9,669 nt of DNA from Xanthobacteraceae bacterium (GCA_030037185.1 JASHRR010000636.1:1-9669); one strand, 5' to 3'. Counted from the stretch's first letter, positions 1 through 7,200 are shown. Made by a program: numbers and translations. Notes: a model not told the origin generated them from the sequence alone.

Positions 1-277
1 CGACACGAATCGAGCGCAGAATATGTAGTGGAAAACGCGGCTCATCGCCGATCTCGAAACGAGATGCTGCCGGTTTAGTCATCCATGCCGGAAAGCTCGC
101 GAATGAGCCGTCGGGTTGGACCAGGACAACGAATTCGCAGCTGCCGCGTTCGAACCACCGTCTGATCCGAACCAGTTCTCCAAAGCGCGGATGGAACCGG
201 TAGGTGATACGAGCTTCTTCTGGCTGTTCGTGGGCAGTATGTCGCCATTCTGTTGAGCTCTTGTTTGGATGCGACAC
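1..277 (-). CDS. Small rhizobial accessory protein, DUF5372-like, partial at the window edge
   Basis: The minus frame is open from a GTG at 275-277 to the left edge with no stop, about 92 codons. After a poorly conserved leader it reads ITYRFHPRFGELV, then a short beta-rich stretch with FVVLVQPDGSFASFPAWM, then EPRFPLHILRSIR. From memory this pattern belongs to small proteins found beside transposases and recombinases in rhizobia and annotated as DUF5372 or hypothetical. Their function is unknown. The leader codes in another frame for an IS630 transposase tail, so the true start was probably replaced when the two were joined near position 245, and GTG 277 is only the first usable codon. No convincing ribosome binding site was seen. 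It may be a 5'-damaged remnant; the C-terminus is outside the window. Confidence 0.5.
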   Translation of the reverse strand, partial: MSHPNKSSTEWRHTAHEQPEEARITYRFHPRFGELVRIRRWFERGSCEFVVLVQPDGSFASFPAWMTKPAASRFEIGDEPRFPLHILRSIRV

Positions 278-335
278 GGATATGACGCAAAACGGAGCGG
301 GCGAGTTTGGACGCAGCCATCGGGCCTTCAACCAC
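252..335 (-). pseudogene. IS630-family transposase, C-terminal remnant
   Basis: The minus frame from 335 to 252 encodes VVEG followed by SKLARSVLRHIRVASKQEL. This closely matches the C-terminal region of IS630-type DDE transposases, where LVEGFFSKLARSVLRHIRVASK follows the last acidic catalytic residue. Just upstream, in a neighbouring frame (about 336-370), SPGRAPWLK weakly resembles the family's TPKHGSWLN stretch, which suggests a frameshift. The usual ending (…NRHPVVHTWSYKL) is absent: the match stops near 250 and another protein's reading frame takes over. The rest of the catalytic domain was not found, and no terminal inverted repeats could be assigned. This is a dead fragment, useful as a marker of past insertion and deletion. 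Confidence 0.6.
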
Positions 336-370
336 GGCGCTCTACCTGGACTCAGAGATTTGTTCGCAAC

Positions 371-795
371 ACCCTGAGCCTGCCGTCCGTGCAGCTTCCC
401 AGCGCCCGCTGCCGGCGGCCGTGTCATGACCAAAGCTTCATGCCGTCGGGTAGCGGCCGAGTGCTACGTTGCGACGCGCGCGGTCGCACCGATTAGCCCC
501 GTGGCCGTGCGTGGTCCCGACTCTCGGCTCACCCTGCACGAGTCCGAGGGTCGGGATCGCATTAGAACCCCGCTCGATTCGACATCGCACCACGTGGGAC
601 CGGGGTTTACCGGGCGGCGGGTCCGGCCCATCTCAGCTACTCACGCAATTTGATATAGGACTATTGTAGGCCTCATAAGATGGCTTGCGAGTCCCGCAAC
701 ACAAGATCATTCGGCGGGCGATTTGTACGGACACGTTCCCAAGGCCGCCGCATCATTCTCCTCTTTTTGCCTACTTCGGTAACTGGAGGACGGTC
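371..795. other. Long stretch without a recognisable gene
   Basis: Several open frames cross 371-650, but none resembles a family I know, and all have the arginine- and proline-rich look of shadow frames in GC-rich DNA. From about 640 to 795 the sequence is clearly richer in A and T than its surroundings and leads into a strong ribosome binding site at 785-790. The last 150 bases are therefore probably the upstream regulatory region of the broken gene starting at 796. Confidence 0.5.
650..679 (+). promoter_or_regulatory. Possible sigma-70-type promoter
   Basis: TTGATA (650-655) and CATAAG (674-679) are separated by 18 bases in the AT-richer segment upstream of the gene at 796. The first box matches five of six consensus positions and the second four of six. 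A 5' leader of roughly 110 bases would follow. Such matches arise by chance in AT-rich DNA, so this is only a candidate. Confidence 0.2.
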
Positions 796-1480
796 ATGGT
801 AGGATTTTTTAGCGGCATAGCCGGGTCATTCGAAAGCGTTGTCTAAGGACGCCGAGCACAATAGCCAACATCTCTGGAACAAGGATGCCGAGGCGGGTGC
901 CCATGACGCCTCAACGCCCCATCACCACGGTCAAGAATGCCAAGGCAGACTATAACTCCCATGAGGAAGGGGTAAGGAAAATCCTGGTTGGCGACGTCGA
1001 GGAGGCTGTGCAGCTCTCGGCCCTGGGAAACCCGCTCGAGTGGGCGGCCAGTCCGGGCGCAAATATCTATCGCGCGTCTCAACCGGGATCCAGGGCGTCG
1101 GGCGTCGAGGGGTTAAGCAAGCTGCTGGGTCTCATGTCGCCTGTGAGCTGGGACCTCGACCCGCAAGGTAATGAGCGCAGTGAGCGCTCTCTAGGAAAGT
1201 GGCAAAAAGAACTTCGAGGCCGACCCGTCCGAGGCCGCCGGCTATGTCGTCGGGACCATCGGTACGTCCTTCCTTCCGGACTACGACACCGCGTGGGGGA
1301 AGGTCATTGGCAAGGTAGCGGAGTTGGTGTCCGTGCCGGTGACGTCACCGATGGCAAGGTAGCCGCAGGTGCCGGACGGGTGGCCGGAGATGCTGAAGCG
1401 ACGCTGGCAAGGCACGCGATGCCCGATAGCGGAATCCCGCCGCGTTCTGGCAGGCCGTCCTGCGACGCCCTTGCCGGTCT
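796..1480 (+). pseudogene. Broken gene of unknown family (possibly an effector or toxin carrier)
   Basis: A strong ribosome binding site (GGAGGA, 785-790) stands five bases before ATG 796, which opens MVGFFSGIAGSFESVV and hits TAA at 844. Protein-like sequence continues in other frames: KDAEHNSQHLWNKDAEAGAH from 845, then VKNAKADYNSHEEGVRKILV and onward from about 931 to 1205 (including NPLEWAASPGANIYRA and LMSPVSWDLDPQG), then KNFEADPSEAAGYVVGTIG from 1207 to a TAG at 1360, then possibly GDVTDGKVAAGAGRVAGDAE until about 1400. The switch near 1204-1208 lies in a run of five A; removing one A restores WQKNF. The small hydrophobic, Gly/Ala-rich stretch EAAGYVVGTIGTSFLP resembles linker regions before C-terminal toxin domains in polymorphic toxins, but this is a weak impression. 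No enzymatic motif was recognised. The 3' limit is uncertain. Confidence 0.5.
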
Positions 1481-1649
1481 AGAACGACGAGTTGCCGGCC
1501 GGCGTTGCAGCCGGACTCCCACGACCCGTTTGAAGGGCGATTGCCGTGAGCCGCGGTGTCCTGAGTTGCGGCCTCGACGAGGTGTCAGCGCCGGTTTGAT
1601 TTCGGGCTAAAAGCACCGGTTTGAATCTGAGTTGCTGTGGGGGTGATCC
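1481..1649. other. Spacer between two convergent remnants
   Basis: The segment lies between the fading end of the plus-strand broken gene and the ancestral stop codon of the minus-strand CHAT remnant. Two imperfect copies of a short GCCGGTTTGA-like word occur near 1590 and 1615. I see no gene or RNA here. Confidence 0.4.
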
Positions 1650-2779
1650 TCATCTTGCGGCTCCCTCTCAGATGATGGGGAACGGCCCCCAGAATGCCGG
1701 GAGGCATTCAGCGGGCTGGACTTGTCGTTCACGTAGGCCAGCATCGCGTCGCGCAGGGCCGCGGCGCGGCCGAGCTTCGGATCGGCCTTCATGATGGTGA
1801 AAGTCGAGATGGTGAGCCAGGTGGCGGCCTCCGAAACGACGACCAGTGCGACACGAGAAGCGCCCGCGCTCCCGCATAGAAGAAGGCGCGCGCGAGCCCC
1901 GACTGCGCTTCCGCGCCGGGCTTGTCGCCGGCTGCGGTATTCCAGGCCGACAGCACCACCCAGTCGGCATTGAGCTTGAGCTGCGCCACCTCGCGGTCGG
2001 CTCCTTTGGCAGGGTGAGCAGGAGCGACGGTTCGCCGAGACCCGCGACACCCCCCAGCGACGAGACCATGGGTCGCAAAATACACCACCCGGTAGTCGGC
2101 CAGCGCCGTCCGCTTCACCACAGTTTCGCTGGCGTCGCTGCCGAGATGGAGGTCGCCGGCCGCGGCACCGAGCTTCCCGGCCACCGCCTTGAGTTCATCG
2201 GCGGTGTCCAAAAGCGACGGCAGATACCGCGCGAGCTTCGCCCGGTCGATGCCCGCCCCCTGCCAGAACAAACAGCGCCGGCTTGCCGCCCTCCGCCGAC
2301 TGCGGCGCCTCGACATGGAGGCCGCGGCGGAACGCAGCAACCTTCTCGGCCAGCGCCGAGGCCCCGAGAGGAATGACCTTCGCGGCGACGGCCGTGCGGG
2401 TCACCGCAAAGGCGTAGGTCTGCTTGTCGCCGGACGCAAACAGCCCGTCGTTGGACAACAGGCTGTGGATGTCCTTGACGGTCAACGACTGGGGATGCGA
2501 GAGCGCGGCGTAGTCGGGGAACTCGGCGGCGAAGACTTTTTCGAGGGCCTGGCGCTCGGTGTCGCCACGAGGCGGTCTCTGATCCGCGGCTCGTTGGTGG
2601 CATTACGCTGGCCGGGTTCTTGGAGACGGCGGCGACGATGGCTGTCGAGGGTCTCGGTTTCGGCGGCAAGGTCCTGGTCCTCGCGGACCAGCCGCGTGAT
2701 CGATCGCTGCCGGCTGCAAGGCGCGCCCCGAGCTTGTTGACGGCGGCGGCCGCCGCCGTCTCGACAAGAGCCGCTTTCC
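1650..2779 (-). pseudogene. CHAT-domain protein (TPR-CHAT type), degraded C-terminal half
   Basis: CHAT domains are caspase-like protease domains, usually behind tetratricopeptide repeats. Reading the minus strand across frames recovers a helical linker (KAALVETAAAAAVNKLGARL, then LVREDQDLAAETETLD), LTVKDIHSLLSNDGL, FASGDKQTYAFAVTRTAV, the His motif VVYFATHGLVAG (His codon 2068-2070), EVAQLKLNADWVVLSAWNTA, ARAFFYAGARALLVSHW, and PAFWGPFPII near the end. The family motif is LSACNT; here the catalytic Cys codon is TGG (Trp, 1942-1944). Lesions include an extra G in the G-run after the His motif, a loss of about ten codons before EVAQL, a frameshift after SHW, a lost base before PAFWG, and GGA to TGA at 1668-1670, after which GEGAAR and the old stop (1650-1652) can still be read. 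The N-terminal TPR region is missing and is replaced by a TraG fragment. No Cas or other defence genes are adjacent. It is non-functional as written. Confidence 0.8.
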
Positions 2780-2799
2780 GCCGTTACATGGCGGCCGCG

Positions 2800-2981
2800 T
2801 CATCAGTTCAACGTCGTCGGCCGCCGCGGATCCGACAGAAGTTAGCGACACCCGCGAGCGTCTTGTCCGGCGCGGCGTAGAGAACGTCGAGAATGGCGCC
2901 GACCAGGAGGGAGTGGCTGGTCTTTTCCCAATGATTGCGTTGCTCGAGCGAACCCTCAGGGTCAACCAGCACGTCGGCCAG
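2800..2981 (-). pseudogene. traG: Conjugal transfer coupling protein TraG/VirD4 fragment
   Basis: The minus frame from 2981 reads LADVLVDPEGSLEQRNHWEK then TSHSLLVGAILDVLYAAPDK and TLAGVANF, matching an internal part of TraG-type coupling proteins (VirD4 family), the membrane ATPases that feed relaxase-bound DNA into a conjugative type IV secretion channel. After ANF a lost base shifts the frame, and the next frame continues LSDPRRPTTLN before a stop near 2800, again family-like. A TAG at 2982-2984 bounds it upstream, and neither the Walker A region nor the C-terminal part was found nearby. Only about 60 of the usual 600 or more residues remain. It shows that a conjugative element or plasmid once contributed DNA here. 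It joins the CHAT remnant at about 2780-2800. Confidence 0.75.
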
Positions 2982-3190
2982 CTAGCCAAAGGCAGAAGCC
3001 CAAGCTCAAGCACAAAGAGCCCGGCCAGCCGAGCCGTATGGCCGTCCGCGCGGTGAGGCGGAGCGCCTCCCATGCCCTTGCGTCTTACGCAGGTGGGGAA
3101 CCTGAAGCCGAGCACGACCGTTGCCGTGACGGACAATTGACCATGCCGCTCAACAGGAAGGAGGACGCGAATTTCGCCCTCCGCCTTGCG

Positions 3191-4977
3191 ATGCCGAGCA
3201 ACGCTAGCCAGAGACCCTTGCGAAGCCGCCTGTGGTTCGACGACCCGGGCAATCCCAAGATGACGGCTCTCTATCTGGAGCGATATCTGAACTACGGCCT
3301 CACGCGCGACGAGCTTCAGTCCGGAAGGCCGATCGTCGGGATCTCACAAACTGGGAGCGATCTCGTTCCGTGCAACCGGCACCATCTCCAGCTCGCCGAG
3401 AGAGTGAGGGACGGCGTCCGGGATGCCGGCGGAGTGCCGCTGGAGTTCGGCATCCACCCGCTGCAGGAAACCGGAAAGCGGCCGACCGCCATGCTCGACC
3501 GGAATCTCGCCTACTTGAGCCTGCTCGAGATTCTCTACGGCTATCCCCTGGACGGCGTCGTTCTCACCACTGGGTGCGACAAGACTGCGCCGGCGTCTCT
3601 CGGGGCGGCGATCGCGGTAAATATTCCCGCCATCGTCCTGTCGGGTGGGCCCACGCTAAACGGATATTACAAGGGCAGGCTCGCGGGATCGGGAACCGTG
3701 ATCTGGGAGGCCCGGCGTCTGTGGGCGGCGGGAGAGATCGATTATCGCGAGTTCATGGATATGGCGGCGGCGTCCGCGCCGAGCGCCGGACACTGCAACA
3801 CCATGTGGACCGCCAGCTCCATGAACGCCCTCGTCGAGGCGGTGGGGATGTCGCTCACGGGTTGCGCCATCATTCCAGCGCCCTACCGCGAGAGGGCGCA
3901 GCTCGCGTAGACACCGGATATCGGATAGTGGGCATGGTCAAGGAGGGTTTCACGCCGTTGCAGGTCATGACTCGCAGGGCCTTCGAGAACGCGATCAGGG
4001 TGGCCGCGGCCGTGGGGGCGTCCACCAACTGCCCCATTCACATCAATTGGCTCGCCCGCCAAGCCGGACTCGAACTGAGCGATGAGGACTGGAACGCGAT
4101 AGGCCGCGAGATCCCACTGCTCGTCAACTGCATGCCCGCGGGCGAGTTCTTGGGCGAGGACTTTTACCGCGTGGGCGGCCTGCCGGCCGTCATGGGCGAG
4201 CTGCTTCGGGCGGGCAAGCTCGACCCCGAGCCGCTGACCGCGTCCGGCCGGAGCATCGGCGATCCGGTCCGGGACAAGGTCGCGACCGATCGGCGAGTGA
4301 TCCGCCCCTACGACGAGCCGCTCGCGAGAGTTGCGGGATTCCTCATGTTGAGCGGCAACCTTTTCGACTCGGCCGTGATGAAGACGTCCGTCATCACGCC
4401 CGAGTTTCGCAGTGCCTATCTTTCGGATCCGGCCGACCCGGGCGCCTTCATCGCGTGCGCGATCGTCTTCGGGGGGCCCGAGGACTACCAGGAGCGCATC
4501 AACGACCCTGTGCTCGAAATCGACGGGGATTGCATCCTCGTGATGAGAAACGTCGGGCCGGTCGGCTATCCTGGGTCGGCCGAGGTCGTGAATATGGAGC
4601 CTCCGGATTATCTCATCCGTGAGGGCGTGTCTTCGCTGCCCACACTGGGCGACGGACGACAGAGCGGAACCTCGGCGAGCCCTTCGATCTTGCACGCCTC
4701 GCCCGAGGCTGCCGTAGGCGGCGGACTGGCCCTGCTCCGGACAGGTGATCGGATCCGGGTCGATCTCCAACGAAAGAGGGTCGATCTCCTCTCATCGAGC
4801 GAGGAGGTCGAGACGCGAAAGCGCGGCCGTCAGTCTTCAGAGCCGGTCGATGAAACTCCGTGGCAGGAGATTTATCGGCGGCTGGTCGGAAGCTTGAGCG
4901 CGGGGGCGTGCCTGGAGCTCGGGCTGAAATACCGGGACATCGCCGGCAAGCATGAAGCGCCCAGGCACTCGCACTAG
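3191..4977 (+). pseudogene. IlvD/Edd-family sugar-acid (pentonate-type) dehydratase, frameshifted
   Basis: The family dehydrates aldonic acids such as arabinonate or xylonate to 2-keto-3-deoxy acids, using an Fe-S cluster and Mg. Family-like sequence starts LRSRLWFDDPGNPKMTALYL, so ATG 3191 is preferred; ATG 3143 is an in-frame alternative and the AAGGAGG at 3158-3164 fits neither well. The three expected cluster cysteines are present: PCNRHH (Cys61), TTGCDKT (Cys129, with Asp130 and Lys131) and GHCNTM (Cys202). The catalytic-serine region GDGRQSGTSASPSIL is near the C-terminus. A missing base turns an expected TAC GAC (Tyr-Asp of AYDTGYRIV) into TAG AC at 3908-3911; the rest, to TAG 4975-4977, follows in the next frame. 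Restored, the protein has about 595 residues, close to full family length. Residue 206 is Trp where Gly is usual (HCNTMG). The substrate is not determined by sequence. It is either recently inactivated or a base-calling error. Confidence 0.88.
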
Positions 4978-5000
4978 CGGGAGCAAGGTGGAGTGGATCG

Positions 5001-6008
5001 ATGAAGCGCAAGGTTCTCGTGGCAGACTACGACTACGGGGACACGGCGATCGAGCGCACGATCGTCGAGGATGCCGGAATGCAGCTCGCAGCCGCCCAGT
5101 GCAAGAGCGAGCAAGATGTGATCGACGCCGCTCAGGACGCCGACGCGATTCTCACGCAGTATGCGGAGGTAGGGGCCAAAGCCATCCAGGCGTTGCCTCG
5201 CCTCGAGGTGATCGCGAGATACGGGACAGGGGTCGACATCGTCGATGTGGCGGCGGCAACCCGGATGGGCGTTCAGGTCACCAATGCGCCGAGCGACTGG
5301 TGCGCCGACGAGGTCGCCGACCACGCGACGGCTCTGCTCCTCGCGCTAATCCGTAAGATCGAAGTCTACAATCGACGGACCAGAGCCGGAGTCTGGCATT
5401 GGAATTCCGGCCGCCCCATTCACCGCATCCGGGGAAGCATATTAGGGCTGCTCTCCTTCGGGTCCATCGCCCGCCGCGTGGCGGAGCGAATGGCGGCTTT
5501 CGGTGCCAGGATCCACGCCCACGACCCCTTTCAATCGGATGACGAGATTCGCGCGCGCGGCGCAGTTCCGGTCAGCTTCGACGAGCTGCTCGAAGCATCG
5601 GACTACCTGGTCATACAGGCGCCGTTGACGGAGCAGACTCTGGGATTGTTTGGAGAGCAAGAGCTCAGGCGCATGAAGCCCACGGCGCTCCTCGTCAATA
5701 CTGCTCGCGGTCCGATCGTCGAAGACCAGGCGCTCTACCGCGCCTTGACCGAAGGCAGGATCGCCGGTGCCGGATTGGATGATCTCGAGGAAGAGCCGGC
5801 CAAGCGACGGAACTGGAAACCGGACAACCCGCTGTTCGAGCTGGATAACGTCCTCATCTCTCCGCACGCTGCCTACTACTCCGAGGAATCGATTGCGCGC
5901 GTCCGCGAGATCGCGGCCCGAGAAGCTGTTCTGGTTTTGCGCGGCGAGGTGCCGCGCTACCCGGTGAACCGAGTGTTCGAGACGGCGGGGCAACGGAGAG
6001 CCCGGTGA
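5001..6008 (+). CDS. D-isomer-specific 2-hydroxyacid dehydrogenase, CtBP-like
   Basis: This 335-residue protein belongs to the NAD-dependent D-2-hydroxyacid dehydrogenases, of the group annotated as C-terminal binding protein; members interconvert 2-keto acids and D-2-hydroxy acids in the cytosol. The substrate-binding half shows IARYGTGVDIVDVAAA and NAPSDWCADEVADHATALLL. The Rossmann region is GSILGLLSFGSIARRVAE. The catalytic residues are Arg236 (NTARGP), Glu265 (LEEEP) and His289 (ISPHAAYY). The start is well supported by GGTGGAG at 4988-4994, six bases before the ATG. It lies 23 bases after the dehydratase, so the two are probably co-transcribed and it may handle a keto or hydroxy acid from the same pathway. 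Residue 152 is Ser (TCC, 5454-5456) where the first Gly of the GxGxxA cofactor loop is normal (family GFGRIA). The gene is intact; its substrate is unknown. Confidence 0.92.
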   Translation: MKRKVLVADYDYGDTAIERTIVEDAGMQLAAAQCKSEQDVIDAAQDADAILTQYAEVGAKAIQALPRLEVIARYGTGVDIVDVAAATRMGVQVTNAPSDWCADEVADHATALLLALIRKIEVYNRRTRAGVWHWNSGRPIHRIRGSILGLLSFGSIARRVAERMAAFGARIHAHDPFQSDDEIRARGAVPVSFDELLEASDYLVIQAPLTEQTLGLFGEQELRRMKPTALLVNTARGPIVEDQALYRALTEGRIAGAGLDDLEEEPAKRRNWKPDNPLFELDNVLISPHAAYYSEESIARVREIAAREAVLVLRGEVPRYPVNRVFETAGQRRAR

Positions 6009-6011
6009 GGT

Positions 6012-6040
6012 CTCTCGCGGTCTTTCTAGAAAGCCGAGAG
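6012..6040 (+). terminator. Hairpin after the dehydrogenase gene, possible terminator
   Basis: CTCTCG (6012-6017) pairs with CGAGAG (6035-6040), and inside lies the perfect palindrome CTTTCTAGAAAG (6022-6033), giving a two-part stem with a small asymmetric bulge. It begins four bases after the TGA of the dehydrogenase gene. No T-run follows, so it is not a classical intrinsic terminator, but the position suits transcript end protection or termination. Confidence 0.4.
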
Positions 6041-6057
6041 GTCACGGTGCCCAATTA

Positions 6058-6210
6058 ATGCCTGCGAGAGACGTGCGCGCACACTCCAAAGGGCAGAAAA
6101 CTGCCTACAACCGCTACCAGCTGTGTAAGCGTGGCACTGTGCTCGGGACCGTCAAGGTGACGCATTGCGCCGCCATCGAGGATCTGGCGGGCAAAATAAC
6201 GGGCGGCAGT
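6058..6210 (+). CDS. Short ORF of unknown function, probably a remnant
   Basis: ATG 6058 opens a 50-codon frame including AHSKGQKTAYNRYQLCKRGT and THCAAIEDLAGKI, ending at TGA 6208-6210. The composition is more balanced than the shadow frames around it, and GAGAGGT at 6036-6042 lies upstream but rather far. The opposite strand is also open here (RYFARQILDGGAMRHLDG…), so the coding strand is not settled. I do not recognise either product. It may be a fragment of a larger gene or a non-coding conserved segment. Confidence 0.25.
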
Positions 6211-6419
6211 TGATCTCGGATCGTCGCAACCGGAACGCTCGCCGAACCCTGGTCGCCGGAAACCCGCTTCAGCCGCGCCGACTATCGTGACGTCGCCGAG
6301 ATGCGACGATCGCGCTCACCGAGGATCGGCTTCTTCACGGCGCGTTCCGAACTCTGCGCATCAGGCGCGCTCAACCGCCTACGAGGCCGATCAGGGTTGC
6401 CCCATCCCCGGTCGCACCG
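6211..6419. other. Segment with no recognised gene
   Basis: Open frames exist on the plus strand, including one that continues into the LysR-like remnant downstream (DATIALTEDRLLHGAF near 6300), but I recognise no family, ribosome binding site or RNA. It may be further degraded sequence of that regulator or of an unrelated gene. Confidence 0.3.
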
Positions 6420-6692
6420 ATCCGAGCGCGGCGCCTGCTCCGACGCGTGCGATATTTGATCGCTGGGAGCACGATGGCCTGCTCGGCAATGCGCTCACAC
6501 TGCGATGCGGAGGGCGGCGGCGTCGAACTCTGGGCGCTCTACGCCTCCCGGCGTTTGTTGAGCATCAGGATGCCCGCGTTCCTGGACTATTTGCGGCAGG
6601 CGTTTCCGAACGGCACATTGGAGGAACTTGCCGGGTTCATCGGGAGACGTCGCCGAGTTGCCCGCGAATACCTCGGTGCTCGTTCAGCGTAG
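6420..6692 (+). pseudogene. LysR-family regulator, C-terminal remnant
   Basis: The frame ending at TAG 6690-6692 contains RYLIAG, then about thirty residues on VELWALYASRRLLSIRMPAF followed by LDYLRQAFPN. LysR-type regulators end their effector-binding domain with a strand carrying (W/Y)ALYPSRRHLSxRVRAF and a helix FxDxLxExF, and the match to this signature is good. LysR proteins are about 300 residues long with an N-terminal winged helix; neither that helix nor most of the effector domain could be read upstream, so this is a remnant of at most 90 codons. A LysR gene near an SDR gene is a common pairing, usually with the SDR as target, and an SDR remnant follows on the opposite strand. Inactive as a regulator. 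Confidence 0.6.
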
Positions 6693-6751
6693 ATAGAGCA
6701 CCATCCGAGCCGAGGGGCGCGATCTTCATCCCGCGCTGGCGGGTTCTGGGA

Positions 6752-7200
6752 ACGAATTCCGGTGAACTGCTCTGCCCAAGCCCACAGTTTTTCCGCAAGC
6801 ACGGGATCATCGGATGCGGCCGTGCTTTGTGCCGAGCCTGTCGGTCCGTTGATCTCACCCAGCCGGTCGGCCGTAAATACCCGCCCGAGCACGGCACGAT
6901 CAGTGACTCGCGGAGAGTGTCGGGAGCGCTTCACTTGCCGCGGTTCCTGTAAACAGCGGCAAGACAAGTCGATCCGATTGACGCACAAGCCGGCTCTCCC
7001 GGCCTGCCTTTCGTCAGATCGGTCCGCGCGACGCCCGGATCCGCCGCGACCGACAGTAGGCGCCAGTGGTTCCGGCCGGGTCGCTGCTGGAGTTCCGGCG
7101 CGAATGATCAGCATGGTGAGCTTGGACAGGCTGTAGGAGCTGACCAGCGAATAGCGGCGCTCGCTCATCAGGTCGCGCTGGAGAGGTTGACGACGCGGGT
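6752..7200 (-). pseudogene. Short-chain dehydrogenase/reductase, frameshifted and truncated
   Basis: Minus-strand pieces in three frames assemble into the C-terminal two-thirds of a classical SDR: RVVNLSSA (7180-7200), LMSERRYSLVSSYSLSKLTM with the YxxxK active site (Tyr-Ser-Leu-Ser-Lys), ELQQRPGRNHWRLLSVAADP followed by GVARTDLTKGRPG, then LGEINGPTG and DPVLAEKLWAWAEQFTGI at the end. The family uses NAD(P) to oxidise or reduce alcohols and ketones. The N-terminal TGxxxGxG cofactor loop was not found. The family segment between RVVNLSS and the active-site region appears shortened, and at least two indels lie inside the coding part. This resembles SDRs of the retinol-dehydrogenase-like group, which have LMSERRYS-type sequence before the active site. 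The substrate is unknown. Confidence 0.68.

Noticed and set aside
632..663. A TCAGCT…CGCAA…CTA series resembling a TtsI box of rhizobial type III secretion promoters
   Set aside because: The spacing between the conserved parts is about four bases too long and several fixed positions differ, so it does not fit the consensus I know.
1204..1212. Possible programmed ribosomal frameshift in the run of A
   Set aside because: The required shift is +1 (or -2), which the A-run does not suit as a -1 slippery heptamer, and the gene has other breaks; a genomic indel is simpler.
1586..1625. Two copies of a GCCGGTTTGA-like word that could be insertion-sequence ends or target duplications
   Set aside because: The match is about ten bases and imperfect, and no transposase or inverted repeat is associated with it.
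1846..2376. Plus-strand frames of up to 183 codons over the CHAT remnant
   Set aside because: The opposite strand reads clear CHAT sequence, and these frames only show arginine- and proline-rich shadow composition.
3883..4770. Long minus-strand frame of 295 codons across the dehydratase
   Set aside because: It lies opposite well-recognised dehydratase sequence and has no family features; it is a shadow frame.
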